A DNA stretch of 64,000 bases from Stenotrophomonas sp. NA06056 (GCF_013364355.1 NZ_CP054931.1:4081501-4145500), one strand, 5' to 3'; counted from the first letter of the stretch, positions 26,822 to 36,652 are shown. The notes: generated by a model not told the origin, from the letters alone. Program-made: numbers and translations.

Positions 26822-28360
26822 ATGACGGACCAGCCCGACCCCCGCCCTGCCCCCGGTACCGCCATCGGGTCGCCTGCGCGCGTGCGCGCGGTGGCTGATG
26901 ACGGGCGCGGCGATCGGGTGGTACTGCAGGGCGGTAGCGGCGTGGCGTTGCAGCAGCTGTTTGCCGGGGCCGATGCGCCCGAGCCGCTGCTGGCCGCCTT
27001 TGCCAATGGCATGGCCACCCTGCCCGGCGAGCTGGGCGACATGGGTGATCGCCTGCAATCGGCACAGGCCAGTGCCGACTGGCCGCGTTATGGCCGGGCA
27101 ATGCGGCAACTGATCGACAAATACATCCGCACCATCGACCAGCACTCGCCCGATGGCCAGCCCGACAGCCTGCGCCTGTCCGAACAGCTGCGCTTGCTGC
27201 TGGGTGGCGCGATGGTGGCGCTGCTGCAGCACGATCCTGATCTGCGCGATCAGGCACAGGCGCTGGCCGGGCGCCTGCGCCAGTGGCAGCCGGGCGCGGC
27301 ACTGGAGCCGATCGAACAAGGTGCGCGCGAGCTGGGTCACCAGATCGGCGTGCGCGCCGAAAGCTGGCAGGAACAACAGGCACTGCTGCTGGAGTTGTTC
27401 GCACTGCTGCTGGAGAACGTCAGCGAGCTGCTGGATGACCGCAGCTGGCTGCAGGGTCAGATCGCAGCCGTGCGCCAGCTGCTGGCCGGGCCGCTGGAAG
27501 CCGAATCGGTCGAGCGCACCCGCGCCGAGCTGCGCGAAGTGATCTACAAGCAGGGCCTGCTGCGGCAGGGAATCGACGATTCGAAAGCGGCCATGCGCGG
27601 GTTGATGGGCGAGTTCATCGAGCGCATGGACGGCATGGCTGCCAGCACCGGGGAATACCACGATCGCATCGGCAGCTACGCGCTGCAGCTGCGCGAGGCC
27701 CGCAGCATCGCCGACCTCAACCACCTGCTGCAGGAAGTGATGCAGGACACCGGCAAGGTGCAGCTGCAGGCCGCGCAGGCGCGCGATCATCTGGCCAGCG
27801 CGCGGCAGGAAGTGGAGCGCGCCGAGCAGCGTATCAACCAGCTGGAACAGGATCTGCGCGCAGCCGGCGATCTGGCGCGTATCGACCCGCTGACCCAGGC
27901 CCTGAACCGGCGGGGCCTGGATGAACTGCTGCAACGCGAACTGGCCCGCGCCGCACGCAACAGTTCGCCGCTGGGGCTGGCGGTGATCGACCTGGATGAT
28001 TTCCACCAGACCAACGACGAACACGGCCACGCCGGCGGCGACGCACTGCTGCAGCACCTGGTGGCGGTATGCCGCCTGCTGCTGCGTGCCACCGATGGCA
28101 TCGCCCGGCTGGGCGGCGACGAGTTCGTGCTGGTACTTCCGGAAACCCCCGGCGCGGACAGCATGGCCACCGTGCAGCGCCTGCAGCGTTCACTGGCACA
28201 TCGCGTGCTGACCGTGCAGGACCGGCGGGTACCGGTGCATTTCAGTGCGGGGCTTTCGCAATGGCAGCCGGGAGACGATGCCGATACGTTGCTGCGGCGC
28301 GCCGATGACGCCCTGTATGTGGCCAAGCGCGAAGGCAAGAACCGGGTGCACGCCGGGTAG
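26822..28360 (+). CDS. Diguanylate cyclase (GGDEF) with N-terminal helical sensor region
   Basis: The 512-residue protein has a long alpha-helical, heptad-rich N-terminus (to about residue 345, with VERAEQRINQLEQDLRAAGD as the final coiled coil) and a GGDEF domain. The active site RLGGDEFVLVLPE is intact, so it should make cyclic di-GMP. The inhibitory site RATD lies five residues before GGDEF, implying product feedback. No membrane segment is present; the protein is cytosolic. The ligand of the N-terminal region is unknown. A single gene followed by SMAG repeats. Confidence 0.92.
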   Translation: MTDQPDPRPAPGTAIGSPARVRAVADDGRGDRVVLQGGSGVALQQLFAGADAPEPLLAAFANGMATLPGELGDMGDRLQSAQASADWPRYGRAMRQLIDKYIRTIDQHSPDGQPDSLRLSEQLRLLLGGAMVALLQHDPDLRDQAQALAGRLRQWQPGAALEPIEQGARELGHQIGVRAESWQEQQALLLELFALLLENVSELLDDRSWLQGQIAAVRQLLAGPLEAESVERTRAELREVIYKQGLLRQGIDDSKAAMRGLMGEFIERMDGMAASTGEYHDRIGSYALQLREARSIADLNHLLQEVMQDTGKVQLQAAQARDHLASARQEVERAEQRINQLEQDLRAAGDLARIDPLTQALNRRGLDELLQRELARAARNSSPLGLAVIDLDDFHQTNDEHGHAGGDALLQHLVAVCRLLLRATDGIARLGGDEFVLVLPETPGADSMATVQRLQRSLAHRVLTVQDRRVPVHFSAGLSQWQPGDDADTLLRRADDALYVAKREGKNRVHAG

Positions 28361-28379
28361 TAGACCGCGTAGCGACTCT

Positions 28380-28451
28380 GTAGCGCCCGAGCCCATGCCC
28401 GGGCGGCGGCGCGCAGCGCCGTAGAGCAGCCGAGCGTGGGCTCGGCTCTAC
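28380..28451. repeat. SMAG repeat pair, head to head
   Basis: Forward GTAGCGCCCGAGCCCATGCC at 28380-28405 and inverted CAGCCGAGCGTGGGCTCGGC ending in CTAC at 28451, in the convergent gap before the DUF808 gene. Confidence 0.8.
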
Positions 28452-28454
28452 AGC

Positions 28455-29381
28455 TTATTTCCCGCGCAGCTTCTGCACGCCGGTCACCACCGCCAGCACG
28501 ATCGCACCGGCGATGATGCCGACCACCATGTTGCCCAGCGCGTTGACCAGCCAGCCCCATTGGCCTTCGCCGCCGAGCGCCTGCACAGCGTGGTGCAGCG
28601 CCGGCACGTTGTGTACCAGGATGCCGCCACCGACCAGGAACATCGCTGCGGTACCGGCCACCGACAGGAACTTCATCAACCACGGTGCAGACACCAGCAG
28701 GCCGCGACCGACCGCCGCCAGCGCTGCGCCCTTGCGCGACAGGTACAGGCCCAGGTCGTCCAGCTTGACGATGCCTGCAACCAGTCCATAGACAAACACG
28801 GTCATCGCCAGCGCGATCACCACCAGGGTAGTGACCTGGTTGATGAACGACGCCGTGGCGACCACACCCAGCGACAGCACGATGATCTCGGCCGAAAGGA
28901 TGAAGTCGGTGCGGATCGCGCCCTTCACCTTGTCCTTCTCCCACGCGACCATGTCCACCTGCGCATCGGCCAGCGCCTTGCGCCGCTCGGCCTGGTGTTC
29001 GGCGTCCTCGTCGGCGGAATGCAGGAAACGGTGCGCCAGCTTCTCCACGCCCTCGAAGCACAGGAAGGCGCCGCCGATCATCATCAGCGGCACGATCAGC
29101 GGCACGTTCCAGCCACGGCTGTGCAGCCAGGCTTCCAGCGCGCTGATCGCCAGCGCAGCCGGCACCAGGATCACCTTGTTCACCAGCGAGCCCTTGGCCA
29201 CCGCCCACACCACCGGCAGTTCCCGGTTGGCGTTGACGCCGGTCACCTGCTGCGCGTTCAGCGCCAGGTCGTCGCCCAGCACACCGGCGGTCTTCTTGGC
29301 GGCGACCTTGGTCAGCACCGAGACGTCGTCGAGCAGGGAGGCGATATCGTCGAGCAGGGCAAACAGGCTGGCACCGGCCAT
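28455..29381 (-). CDS. DUF808 family (YedI-like) inner-membrane protein
   Basis: The 308-residue protein begins [20 protein letters not shown] and has [20 protein letters not shown], the conserved N-terminal segment of DUF808. Six to seven hydrophobic helices follow (for example [20 protein letters not shown]) and a glycine-rich C-terminal helix. No transport or catalytic role is established for the family. It is divergent from the AarF gene across 200 bases containing a SMAG pair. Confidence 0.88.
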   Translation of the reverse strand: MAGASLFALLDDIASLLDDVSVLTKVAAKKTAGVLGDDLALNAQQVTGVNANRELPVVWAVAKGSLVNKVILVPAALAISALEAWLHSRGWNVPLIVPLMMIGGAFLCFEGVEKLAHRFLHSADEDAEHQAERRKALADAQVDMVAWEKDKVKGAIRTDFILSAEIIVLSLGVVATASFINQVTTLVVIALAMTVFVYGLVAGIVKLDDLGLYLSRKGAALAAVGRGLLVSAPWLMKFLSVAGTAAMFLVGGGILVHNVPALHHAVQALGGEGQWGWLVNALGNMVVGIIAGAIVLAVVTGVQKLRGK

Positions 29382-29490
29382 GGGGGATCCAGTAAAGGGA
29401 ATGAGCGGATTCTGACCGATACCGGGGCGGCTGCGGTAGCGGTTGGATTCACCGCATGCCTACCGCCCCCCGGCGACACTGCGAAATCCG

Positions 29491-29555
29491 GTAGTGCCGG
29501 CCGCTGGCTGGCAACCGCGCAGTTCCGGACATTGCCGGCCAGCGCCCGGCACTAC
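29491..29555. repeat. SMAG repeat pair of the GTGCCGGCC type
   Basis: GTAGTGCCGGCCGCTGGCTG at 29491 faces an inverted copy ending GCACTAC at 29555, in the divergent gap before the AarF gene. Confidence 0.8.
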
Positions 29556-29581
29556 CTGTCCTAGTCGCATGGGAGTTCCGC

Positions 29582-31273
29582 TTGAGCAATCCGCCCACCG
29601 CCAATGGCAATCCCCCGCTGGTCAAAGGCATGAACCGGCGCAGCCAGATCCTGCGCCTGTTGATGCGCTACCGCCATTCCGGCGTGTTCTCCGGCATGAA
29701 CCTGGACGCTGCCGGCAGCCACACCGATGTGCCGCCCGACGGCAATCCCGAGCAGTTCGTCAGTGACCTGGAAGCGCTGGGGCCGACCTTCGTCAAGCTT
29801 GGGCAGATGCTGTCCACCCGCCCGGACATGGTGCCGGTGGAGTTCGCCACCGCGCTGGAGCGGATGCAGGAGAAAGTGGCCGAGATCCCGGTCGAACGCA
29901 TCCACGCCATCGTCGAGCAGGAACTGGGTGCACCGGTGAACAAGCTGTTCGCCGCGTTCGACGCACAGCCGCTGGGCTGCGCATCCATTGCCCAGGTGCA
30001 TCGGGCGGTGCTGCATGACGGCCGCGAGGTGGCGGTGAAAGTGCAGAAGCCCGAAGTAGCTGCACAGCTGCGTTCAGACCTTGAAGTGCTGCGCAGCTTC
30101 GCCCTGGCCGCCGACCATCTGACCCAGATCGGTCGCCGCGTGCGCCTGCGCGACTGGCTCAATGAATTCGCCAAGACGCTGATGCAGGAGCTGGACTACC
30201 ACGCCGAGGCCGAGAACCTGTCGCGCTTCGGTCGGCATCTGAAGCCGTTCCGACGCCTGTGGATTCCGCAGCCGCTGTGGGATTACAGCAGCCATCGCGT
30301 ACTGACCATGGAACTGGCTACCGGCGTGCGCGTGGATGCCATCCCCGATGTGCGCCGCACCGAACAGGCGATGGACCCGCTGGCGGCCGCGCTGATCCGC
30401 GGCTATCTGGACCAGATCTTCGTGCACGGCGAAATCCACGCCGACCCGCATCCCGGCAACCTGCGGGTGATGCCCGATGGACGCCTGGCGATCTTCGACC
30501 TGGGCATGGTCGCGCACATGCCGCCGCGCCTTCGCGAGCGACTGCTGAAGATCCTGTTCGCCGCCGTCGATGGCCGTGGAGAGGAGGTGGCCGACGACCT
30601 GATCAGCATCAGCACGCGGCTGGAAGCGTTCGATGAAGAACGTTACCTGCGCGAGACCGGTCAGCTGATCGCCCGCTATGCCGCCAGCGCGAACTTCTCC
30701 GAAGGACGTGTGGTGCTGGACATGGTGCGCATCGCTACCTCGTCAGGATTGCGCACGCCGCCGGAGCTGAGCCTGCTGGGCAAAGCGCTGCTCAACCTTG
30801 AAACCGTGTGCCGATTGCTCGCACCGGATCTGGATACGCGCCGCATCGTCGAGCGCCAGTTGCAGCACGTGATGCGCGCGCGCCTGAAGAAGTCGCTGTC
30901 GGCTGCCAACCTGGCCAGCGAGGCAATGGAACTGCAGCAACTGCTGCGCGACGGGCCGCGCAAACTGTCAGACATCATGGCGCTGCTGGCCGAGAACCGC
31001 CTGCAGATGAAGGTGACCGGCCTGGAAGAATCGCGACTGATGGAGAACCTGCAGAAGATCGCCAACCGCGTGGCTGCCGGCATCATCAGCGCGGCGTTGA
31101 TCATGGCCGCGGCGATGATGATGAAGATCGATACCGACTGGCATGTGTTCGGCTATCCGGCCATCGCACTCGTGCTGCTGTTGATCGGCGTGGTGCTTGG
31201 TCTTGGCATCGTGACCAGTGCGTTGCTGTTCGATCGGCGAGCACGTGCGCGCGAGGAACGCGGGCACCGGTAG
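29582..31273 (+). CDS. AarF/UbiB/ABC1 family atypical kinase
   Basis: The 563-residue protein has the UbiB signature FVKLGQMLSTRPD (KxGQ motif), an A-rich loop (LGCASIAQVHRAVL), AVKVQKPEV with the ATP lysine, HADPHPGNLRVMPDGRLAIF and DLGM, all intact. Two C-terminal membrane helices (AGIISAALIMAAAMMMKI, ALVLLLIGVVLGLGIVTSAL) anchor it. Known members support ubiquinone biosynthesis or lipid handling. The start is a TTG at 29582; an ATG at 29630 (MNRRSQILRLL) is an alternative. Whether this is the true ubiB or a paralogue is unclear, since no ubi genes are adjacent. Confidence 0.85.
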   Translation: MSNPPTANGNPPLVKGMNRRSQILRLLMRYRHSGVFSGMNLDAAGSHTDVPPDGNPEQFVSDLEALGPTFVKLGQMLSTRPDMVPVEFATALERMQEKVAEIPVERIHAIVEQELGAPVNKLFAAFDAQPLGCASIAQVHRAVLHDGREVAVKVQKPEVAAQLRSDLEVLRSFALAADHLTQIGRRVRLRDWLNEFAKTLMQELDYHAEAENLSRFGRHLKPFRRLWIPQPLWDYSSHRVLTMELATGVRVDAIPDVRRTEQAMDPLAAALIRGYLDQIFVHGEIHADPHPGNLRVMPDGRLAIFDLGMVAHMPPRLRERLLKILFAAVDGRGEEVADDLISISTRLEAFDEERYLRETGQLIARYAASANFSEGRVVLDMVRIATSSGLRTPPELSLLGKALLNLETVCRLLAPDLDTRRIVERQLQHVMRARLKKSLSAANLASEAMELQQLLRDGPRKLSDIMALLAENRLQMKVTGLEESRLMENLQKIANRVAAGIISAALIMAAAMMMKIDTDWHVFGYPAIALVLLLIGVVLGLGIVTSALLFDRRARAREERGHR

Positions 31274-31290
31274 CACTGATGTTCTCTCGT

Positions 31291-31313
31291 ATCCACGCAT
31301 GGCGTGGATCTAC
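31291..31313 (-). repeat. SMAG repeat
   Basis: Inverted copy with ATCCACGCATGGCGTGGA ending in CTAC, 18 bases after the AarF stop. Confidence 0.8.
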
Positions 31314-31346
31314 TGAATCAGCGTATTCATGCGATTTTTAATGCAA

Positions 31347-31370
31347 TCGAGCGTGAGTTTTCACGCTCGA
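31347..31370. other. Perfect hairpin upstream of opgB
   Basis: TCGAGCGTGA-GTTT-TCACGCTCGA: two perfect 10-bp arms around a four-base loop in a locally AT-rich stretch. It lacks a T-run, so it could be an operator or an attenuating leader hairpin rather than a terminator. Confidence 0.55.
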
Positions 31371-31544
31371 CTTACGTTCGCGGCGTGATATCGCGCGCAC
31401 GATTTCAACAAACATTTCAGTCAGGTTCGTGCATGCACTATCGGGTCATCGGCCTGTCATGCAGATGTGCTTGCAGCAGCGCCGGTCGGATGGACACGCG
31501 TCGGTACGACGTCCATCGCCACCCCGTCACTGCCGAAGCTGCCT

Positions 31545-33650
31545 ATGCTCTGGATTCTGCTGCTGTCGCTGTTGCTGCTGTCCTGGTTGTTCCTCGCGTC
31601 CGCAAAGTGGGTGTGGTGGAAAGCCGGTCTGTTCTCGCTGTTGCTGCTGGCGCTCAGTGCGTGGTGGCTGATCGACAAGCTGTCCGGCGACGGACTCAAC
31701 GCCGCCACCCTGTATCACCTGGGTGCGGACATGGAAGGCGCTGGTGTCGCCGACTTCAAGGGCTATATCGCCGGCTTCATCGTGCTGGCGGCAGTGTCGC
31801 TGCTGCCGTTGTTTGCCACGCGGGTGAAGCGCTGGCGCCGTCCCACAGCCGGTGGTGCATGGTTTGCCGGTTTCGCCGCGCTGTGGGTGGCCACGATCAT
31901 GATCAGCCCACTGGCACGCGATGGCCAACGCCTTTACCAGCAGCTGCGCCCGGTGGATTTCGCCCGTATCGCCCCCGAATACCAGGTGCCCACGCAGGCC
32001 CTGCAGCGCCCGCGCAACATCGTGTGGATCTACGGCGAAAGCCTGGAGCGCACCTATCTGGATGAGGCCGTGTTTCCCGGCCTGATGCCCAATCTCAACC
32101 GCTTGGCCGCCAAGTCACTCGATGTCCGCGGGCTGGCCTCGGCCGAGGGTGGCGGCTGGACCATCGCCGGCCTGGTGTCATCGATGTGCGGCGTACCGCT
32201 GACCACCTCGCAGGGCGATGAGAACAGCATGGACCGGATGGGCAGCTTCCTGCCCAAGGCCGTGTGCCTGGGCGACTACCTGAAGCAGCAGGGCTACACC
32301 AACCACTACCTGGGCGGTGCCAACGGCCAGTTCGCCGGCAAGGGCCAGTTCCTGGCCAGCCATGGCTTCGATGAAGTGCATGACCTGGCGTGGTTCAAAC
32401 AGCAGAAGAAGATCGGCCGCATCCATTACTCCGCGTGGGGCGTGCATGACGACGTGCTGCTGGACACGGCCTATCAGCGCTTCGAGCAGCTGTCGCGGCA
32501 GGACGCGCCGTTCATGCTTACCACGTTGACCATGGACACGCACCACCCGGCCGGGCATCTGCCGGTGGCCTGCAAGGGCGAGCGCTACCAGAGCCAGTAC
32601 GGCAACATCGGCATGCTCAATGCCCTGAAGTGCACCGACCGCCTGATCTCGCAGCTGGTCGAGCGCATCCTGGCCAGCCCCTATGGCAAGGACACGCTGA
32701 TCGTGATTGCCTCCGATCACCTGGCCATGCCCAATGACCTCAGCCATATCCTGACCAAGCAGAAGCGCGAAAACCTGCTGCTGTTCCTCGGTGACGGCGT
32801 GACCCCGCGCCAGCTGGCGGCCGAAGACGGCTCGACGCTGGATTCCGGTGCCACCCTGCTCAGCCTGCTCGATCCGAACCTGCAGACGATGGGCTTTGGC
32901 CGTTCGCTGCTGGATGACAAGCGCGCGCCGAGTGCCAGCGCCGCCGCACGCCGCGATGGCGGCCGTGACTACCCGCAGTACCTGGCCTTCGCGCGCTCGC
33001 TGTGGCTGGGTGAACCGACCCGGCAGCTGAAGATCGACGGCGATGACCAGGTGGTGGTGGGCCTGCAGCACGTGCAGCCGCCGGTGCTGCTGGAGTACGA
33101 CAAGGACTGGGACCTGAAATCGGTGTACCTGGAAAACACCTCGCGCCAGTTCGACGACGCCGACCCGGACAACACGCTGGCCTATGTCGATCGCTGCACC
33201 GCGTTCGAGGATGGCTCGGCCGACGGCGACTGGTGCGCGCTGCTGGTGAACCGCGACAACGGCATCAAGCTGTACCGCGATGGCGAGCTACGCAACGGCA
33301 TCGGCGTGGATGCCCCGCTGGATGCGTTCCAAGGTCCCCGCCCCAGCGTGCGCCAGGCGCACATGATCACGCAGAAGGGCCGCCGTACCCGTGCCGGCCA
33401 GTACATGCTGCAGTTGGTGGCCAGCACGCGGCCCGATCGCGGGTTCTGGATCGAAGCGGTGTCCTCGCAGCGCAAGGTGGTGCTGGCCCAGCAGTGGGTG
33501 CAGCCCGATGCCGATGGCAAGATCAACGTGTCGTTCGGTCTCGACCACGAAGTGGACGACCTGGAGATCCGCGCGTGGTTGAACCACGCCGAGAAGCTGG
33601 CGGTAGATACGTTCGCACTGGTGCCCTCGCGCGGGCGGCCGCGGGGGTAA
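31545..33650 (+). CDS. opgB: Phosphoglycerol transferase I (OpgB-like, LTA-synthase/sulfatase fold)
   Basis: OpgB transfers phosphoglycerol from phosphatidylglycerol to periplasmic glucans. The 701-residue product has four N-terminal membrane helices to about residue 145. A periplasmic alkaline-phosphatase-fold domain follows with WIYGESLERTYLDEAVFPGL, the nucleophile region EGGGWTIAGLVSSMCGVP and metal-site IVIASDHLAMPNDL. A beta-rich C-terminal extension starts near residue 500. I chose ATG 31545 (MLWILLLSLLLLSWLFLA); a GTG at 31467 would add 26 non-hydrophobic residues. A structured repeat starts right after the stop. Confidence 0.85.
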   Translation: MLWILLLSLLLLSWLFLASAKWVWWKAGLFSLLLLALSAWWLIDKLSGDGLNAATLYHLGADMEGAGVADFKGYIAGFIVLAAVSLLPLFATRVKRWRRPTAGGAWFAGFAALWVATIMISPLARDGQRLYQQLRPVDFARIAPEYQVPTQALQRPRNIVWIYGESLERTYLDEAVFPGLMPNLNRLAAKSLDVRGLASAEGGGWTIAGLVSSMCGVPLTTSQGDENSMDRMGSFLPKAVCLGDYLKQQGYTNHYLGGANGQFAGKGQFLASHGFDEVHDLAWFKQQKKIGRIHYSAWGVHDDVLLDTAYQRFEQLSRQDAPFMLTTLTMDTHHPAGHLPVACKGERYQSQYGNIGMLNALKCTDRLISQLVERILASPYGKDTLIVIASDHLAMPNDLSHILTKQKRENLLLFLGDGVTPRQLAAEDGSTLDSGATLLSLLDPNLQTMGFGRSLLDDKRAPSASAAARRDGGRDYPQYLAFARSLWLGEPTRQLKIDGDDQVVVGLQHVQPPVLLEYDKDWDLKSVYLENTSRQFDDADPDNTLAYVDRCTAFEDGSADGDWCALLVNRDNGIKLYRDGELRNGIGVDAPLDAFQGPRPSVRQAHMITQKGRRTRAGQYMLQLVASTRPDRGFWIEAVSSQRKVVLAQQWVQPDADGKINVSFGLDHEVDDLEIRAWLNHAEKLAVDTFALVPSRGRPRG

Positions 33651-33840
33651 AGGGGGTTCGGCAGGGCTGCGCCCTGCACCTGCCGAGGCTGAAGCAAAAG
33701 CAACGGCCAAATCGGCTCTGGGTTGTCTGTGGTTGGGCGGGGCGGTGTGGGTGTGCAGGACACGCCGTAAACCCATCCCTGGGGGCTCGATGGCGCCATC
33801 CATGGCGCCAACGGTCCTGCACACCCACACCGCCCCACCC
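33651..33840 (+). repeat. Structured 3'-flanking element, copy 2
   Basis: Starting at the opgB stop: hairpin GCAGGGC-TGC-GCCCTGC (33661-33677), a spacer, then a perfect 23-bp outer stem 33739-33761 with 33814-33836. It encloses CCCA-TCCC-TGGG (33772-33783) and TGGCGCCAT-CC-ATGGCGCCA (33791-33810). The inner sequence ACGCCGTAAACCCATCC matches copy 1, while the outer and second inner stems differ from copy 1 and remain complementary. Confidence 0.8.
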
Positions 33841-33867
33841 CCGACAGTTTCCCGGTGACGGTTGGTG

Positions 33868-33957
33868 GTAGATCCACGCCATGCGTGGATGAATGTCCAT
33901 CGAAATCGAATATCTCGACAATTGATCGAAAAACATCCACGCATGGCGTGGATCTAC
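33868..33957. repeat. SMAG repeat pair, head to head
   Basis: Forward GTAGATCCACGCCATGCGTG at 33868-33890 and inverted copy CATCCACGCATGGCGTGG ending in CTAC at 33957, followed by a GTCGACCAAGGTCGAC palindrome. They sit between the two structured elements that flank the convergent opgB and mechanosensitive-channel genes. Confidence 0.85.
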
Positions 33958-34027
33958 GTGTCGACCAAGGTCGACACCCACCAAGAGCACGCCATGCCAT
34001 TCCGACAGATCGCGGGAATCTGTCGAA

Positions 34028-34222
34028 GGCGGGGTGGGTCCGGTTGCGGGGGTGTCCGCGGCATGGATGCCGCGGCCAAGCCCCCAAGGATGGGTTTACG
34101 GCGTCCCCCGCAACCGGACCCACCCCGCCAAACCACGGATAGCCAGCTTTTGCTGTTGCTCCGGCTTTTGCCGTTGCCGTTGCCTCTGCGGGTGCAGGGC
34201 GCAGCCCTGCCGCCCCACCCTC
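34028..34222 (-). repeat. Structured 3'-flanking element, copy 3
   Basis: Read on the minus strand from the stop of the mechanosensitive-channel gene: hairpin GCAGGGC-TGC-GCCCTGC (34210-34194), spacer, then a perfect 25-bp outer stem (34129-34105 with 34052-34028). It encloses the conserved GACGCCGTAAACCCATCC hairpin and CCGCGGCAT-CC-ATGCCGCGG (34075-34056). The outer stem differs from copies 1 and 2. Confidence 0.8.
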
Positions 34223-36652
34223 TTACTGCTCTGGATCGCGGGTGATGTGGATGTCGGTCGGCGTGGACAGCGGAATGTTCCGCTCGGCCAGGATCTGCAG
34301 CAGGCTGAAATACAGATCGCTGCGCGTGCCATACACCTGCCGCGGGCTGGCCACGTAGGCGAAGCTGTTGATGCTGATCTGGCCACCGGCAATGCTGTCG
34401 ATATAGACCGACGGCGCCGGCTGCTGCAGTACCGAGGTGTGGGCACCGTAGGCATCCAGCAGCGCCTGTCGCAGGCTCGCGACGTCGGTACTGGTCGGCA
34501 CCGCGAACTGGATCTGGATGCGGCCCTGGTTGTTGCCCATCGTCATGTTGCGGATGGTCTTGGTGATCAGCTCCGAGTTCGGCACGATCAGCGTGGACTT
34601 GTCGCTCACCTGGATCTCGGTCGAACGCACGTTGATGCGCTTGATGTCACCTTCCTGGTCACCCAGCTTCACCCAGTCGCCGATCTTCACCGGGCGCTCG
34701 GTCAGCAGGATCAGGCCGGAGACGAAGTTCTGGATGATCGCCTGCAGGCCAAAACCAATACCCACCGAGAGCGCGCTGACCAGCAGCGCCAGGTTCTTCA
34801 GGTTCAGGCCCATCGCGGTCAGCGCCCACAGGCCCACCAGGATGATGCCGACGTAGCCGGCGATGGTGCTGATCGAATTGCGCGCGCCCAGGTCCAGTTC
34901 GGTCTTGGGCAGGTAGGTGTCGGTCAGCCAGCGCTGCAGCAGCTGGGTCAGGCCGATGCCCACCAGCAGTACCAGCACGCCGGTGACGATGCGGCCCGGC
35001 TGCAGCGTCAGGTCCTTGTTGATCACGATGCCGTTGGCCAGCGATGCAACGCGCTCGACCACCGAGCCGATATTGCCGAACGGCGCGGCCAGCGCCAGCA
35101 GCGCGAACAACACCACGAACGTGCGCAGCAGCGCCGACAACAGCACGCCCGCCTGTTCCAGCTTGGACACGCTGAGGCCGGTGCTGAGCAGGATGGTCTG
35201 GCCAACCTTGCTGTCGGCATTGAGCAGCCAGGTGGAGAAATCATCGACAAACTTGAACAGCAGCGTTGCCGCCAGCACCACGATGCTGCCGCCGATCAGC
35301 TGCTGGTTCACGAACTTTGCGAAGTTCACATAGCCCATCAGGGTGGCGACAATCGCGGCCACCACGGCGATGTTGCCGGCGACCCGTGCCAGCACCAGCC
35401 AGCTGCTGCGCCGTACCGGAACGGCCGCGCCCTGGCCGTCGGCCTGCGCTTCCAGCTTTGCCTCGGCCTCGGCGGTCTGGCGCCGATGCAGGCGTGCCAG
35501 GGTCACCAGCATGGCCATGATCAGACCCAGATAGGTCAAGGCGATCACGCCGTCCACTGCCACCGTGGTGACATCGCTGGTGCGGGTGGCACGATCGATG
35601 GCTACCAGCACCGTACTCAGCCAGGCCAGGGCAGCAGCACCCCAAGCGTACTTGCGCAGTTTCAGCGCGGCGGTGTCATCCAGGTTCAGCAGCCGCCACG
35701 AGGGTCGCTTGGGCACCAGCAGGCAGGCACTGAGCGCGGAAATGAAGGCCGCAGCGAAGGTCGCTGCCTGTATGCCTTCGGCCACGCTCTGCAGTCGCGG
35801 CGGAATCGCGCCGATGGCATCCAGTGAAGCCACCAGCACCACCACGGCGTAGCCGGGCAGCAGGGTACCCACCAACAGCAGCCACATGGCCAGGCCGGAG
35901 CGGCGCAGGCGGCCGTCGGGCGCTCGCTCGGATGCAGCGAAGCGGCGCCCCAGCGCGCGCAGCCACAGGCGCAGCGGGAACATCATCACCAAGGCCGCCG
36001 CCAGCCCCAGCAGCAACGTGCCCCAGCCATGGGTGGCAATGGCCGTGGTCAACGCCGCACGGCCCTGCTGGGCCAACGGCATGACGCGGGCGATGTCGTT
36101 TGGCAACTGATCGGCCACCTGTTGCCACAGCGCCGGTGACAGCGGCGAGGCGACCTTGCGCCCCAGTTCCTCGGTGCGCTGCGCGTTGCGCTGTTTGTCG
36201 ATGTCCGCGCTCAGCTGCTGTGCACGCACGGCATTGGACTTGGCCTGGGCAATCGATGCCACCAGGGCATCGCGCTGGCGGGTCAGCGTGCGCCGCTGCG
36301 CGGCCAGCTCCGGCGGTTCCGTGGTGTCCTTGGGCGCATCGCCCAGCTGCGCCAGTTGCTCGTTGAGCTGGTCCAGCTGCGGCTGCAGGGTCTTTTCCAG
36401 CGCCTCGGCATCGCGCTTGGCCTGTGATGCAGTTTCCGAAAGCGTGCCCAGCGTTTCGGTGGCCTCGGCGTCCACGCGCTTGCGTGCAACATCCTTCAGC
36501 GTGCTGTCGATCTGCGCCAGCTGCTGCTTCGGTGTGGGGTCGTCATCCTGGGCCAGCGCCGGCACGGCCAGCAGCAGCGTGCAACACAACAGCAGGCCCA
36601 ACCACGGACCACGCACCAGGATCGTTCGGAAGAAAGAAGACACGCCAGCCAC
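34223..36652 (-). CDS. MscS-family mechanosensitive channel with DUF3772 N-terminus
   Basis: The 809-residue protein has a signal peptide (LLLCCTLLLAVPALAQDDD) and a periplasmic coiled-coil/DUF3772 region to about residue 200 with repeated heptads (ALEKTLQPQLDQLNEQLAQL). About ten membrane helices follow, then the MscS pore and beta domain near residues 610-780 (SALSVGIGFGLQAIIQNFVS, LTERPVKIGDWVKLGDQEGD, VPNSELITKTIRNMTMG). It should relieve hypo-osmotic pressure; the large periplasmic part suggests an MscK-like relative. Start is a GTG. Convergent with opgB. Confidence 0.88.
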   Translation of the reverse strand: MAGVSSFFRTILVRGPWLGLLLCCTLLLAVPALAQDDDPTPKQQLAQIDSTLKDVARKRVDAEATETLGTLSETASQAKRDAEALEKTLQPQLDQLNEQLAQLGDAPKDTTEPPELAAQRRTLTRQRDALVASIAQAKSNAVRAQQLSADIDKQRNAQRTEELGRKVASPLSPALWQQVADQLPNDIARVMPLAQQGRAALTTAIATHGWGTLLLGLAAALVMMFPLRLWLRALGRRFAASERAPDGRLRRSGLAMWLLLVGTLLPGYAVVVLVASLDAIGAIPPRLQSVAEGIQAATFAAAFISALSACLLVPKRPSWRLLNLDDTAALKLRKYAWGAAALAWLSTVLVAIDRATRTSDVTTVAVDGVIALTYLGLIMAMLVTLARLHRRQTAEAEAKLEAQADGQGAAVPVRRSSWLVLARVAGNIAVVAAIVATLMGYVNFAKFVNQQLIGGSIVVLAATLLFKFVDDFSTWLLNADSKVGQTILLSTGLSVSKLEQAGVLLSALLRTFVVLFALLALAAPFGNIGSVVERVASLANGIVINKDLTLQPGRIVTGVLVLLVGIGLTQLLQRWLTDTYLPKTELDLGARNSISTIAGYVGIILVGLWALTAMGLNLKNLALLVSALSVGIGFGLQAIIQNFVSGLILLTERPVKIGDWVKLGDQEGDIKRINVRSTEIQVSDKSTLIVPNSELITKTIRNMTMGNNQGRIQIQFAVPTSTDVASLRQALLDAYGAHTSVLQQPAPSVYIDSIAGGQISINSFAYVASPRQVYGTRSDLYFSLLQILAERNIPLSTPTDIHITRDPEQ

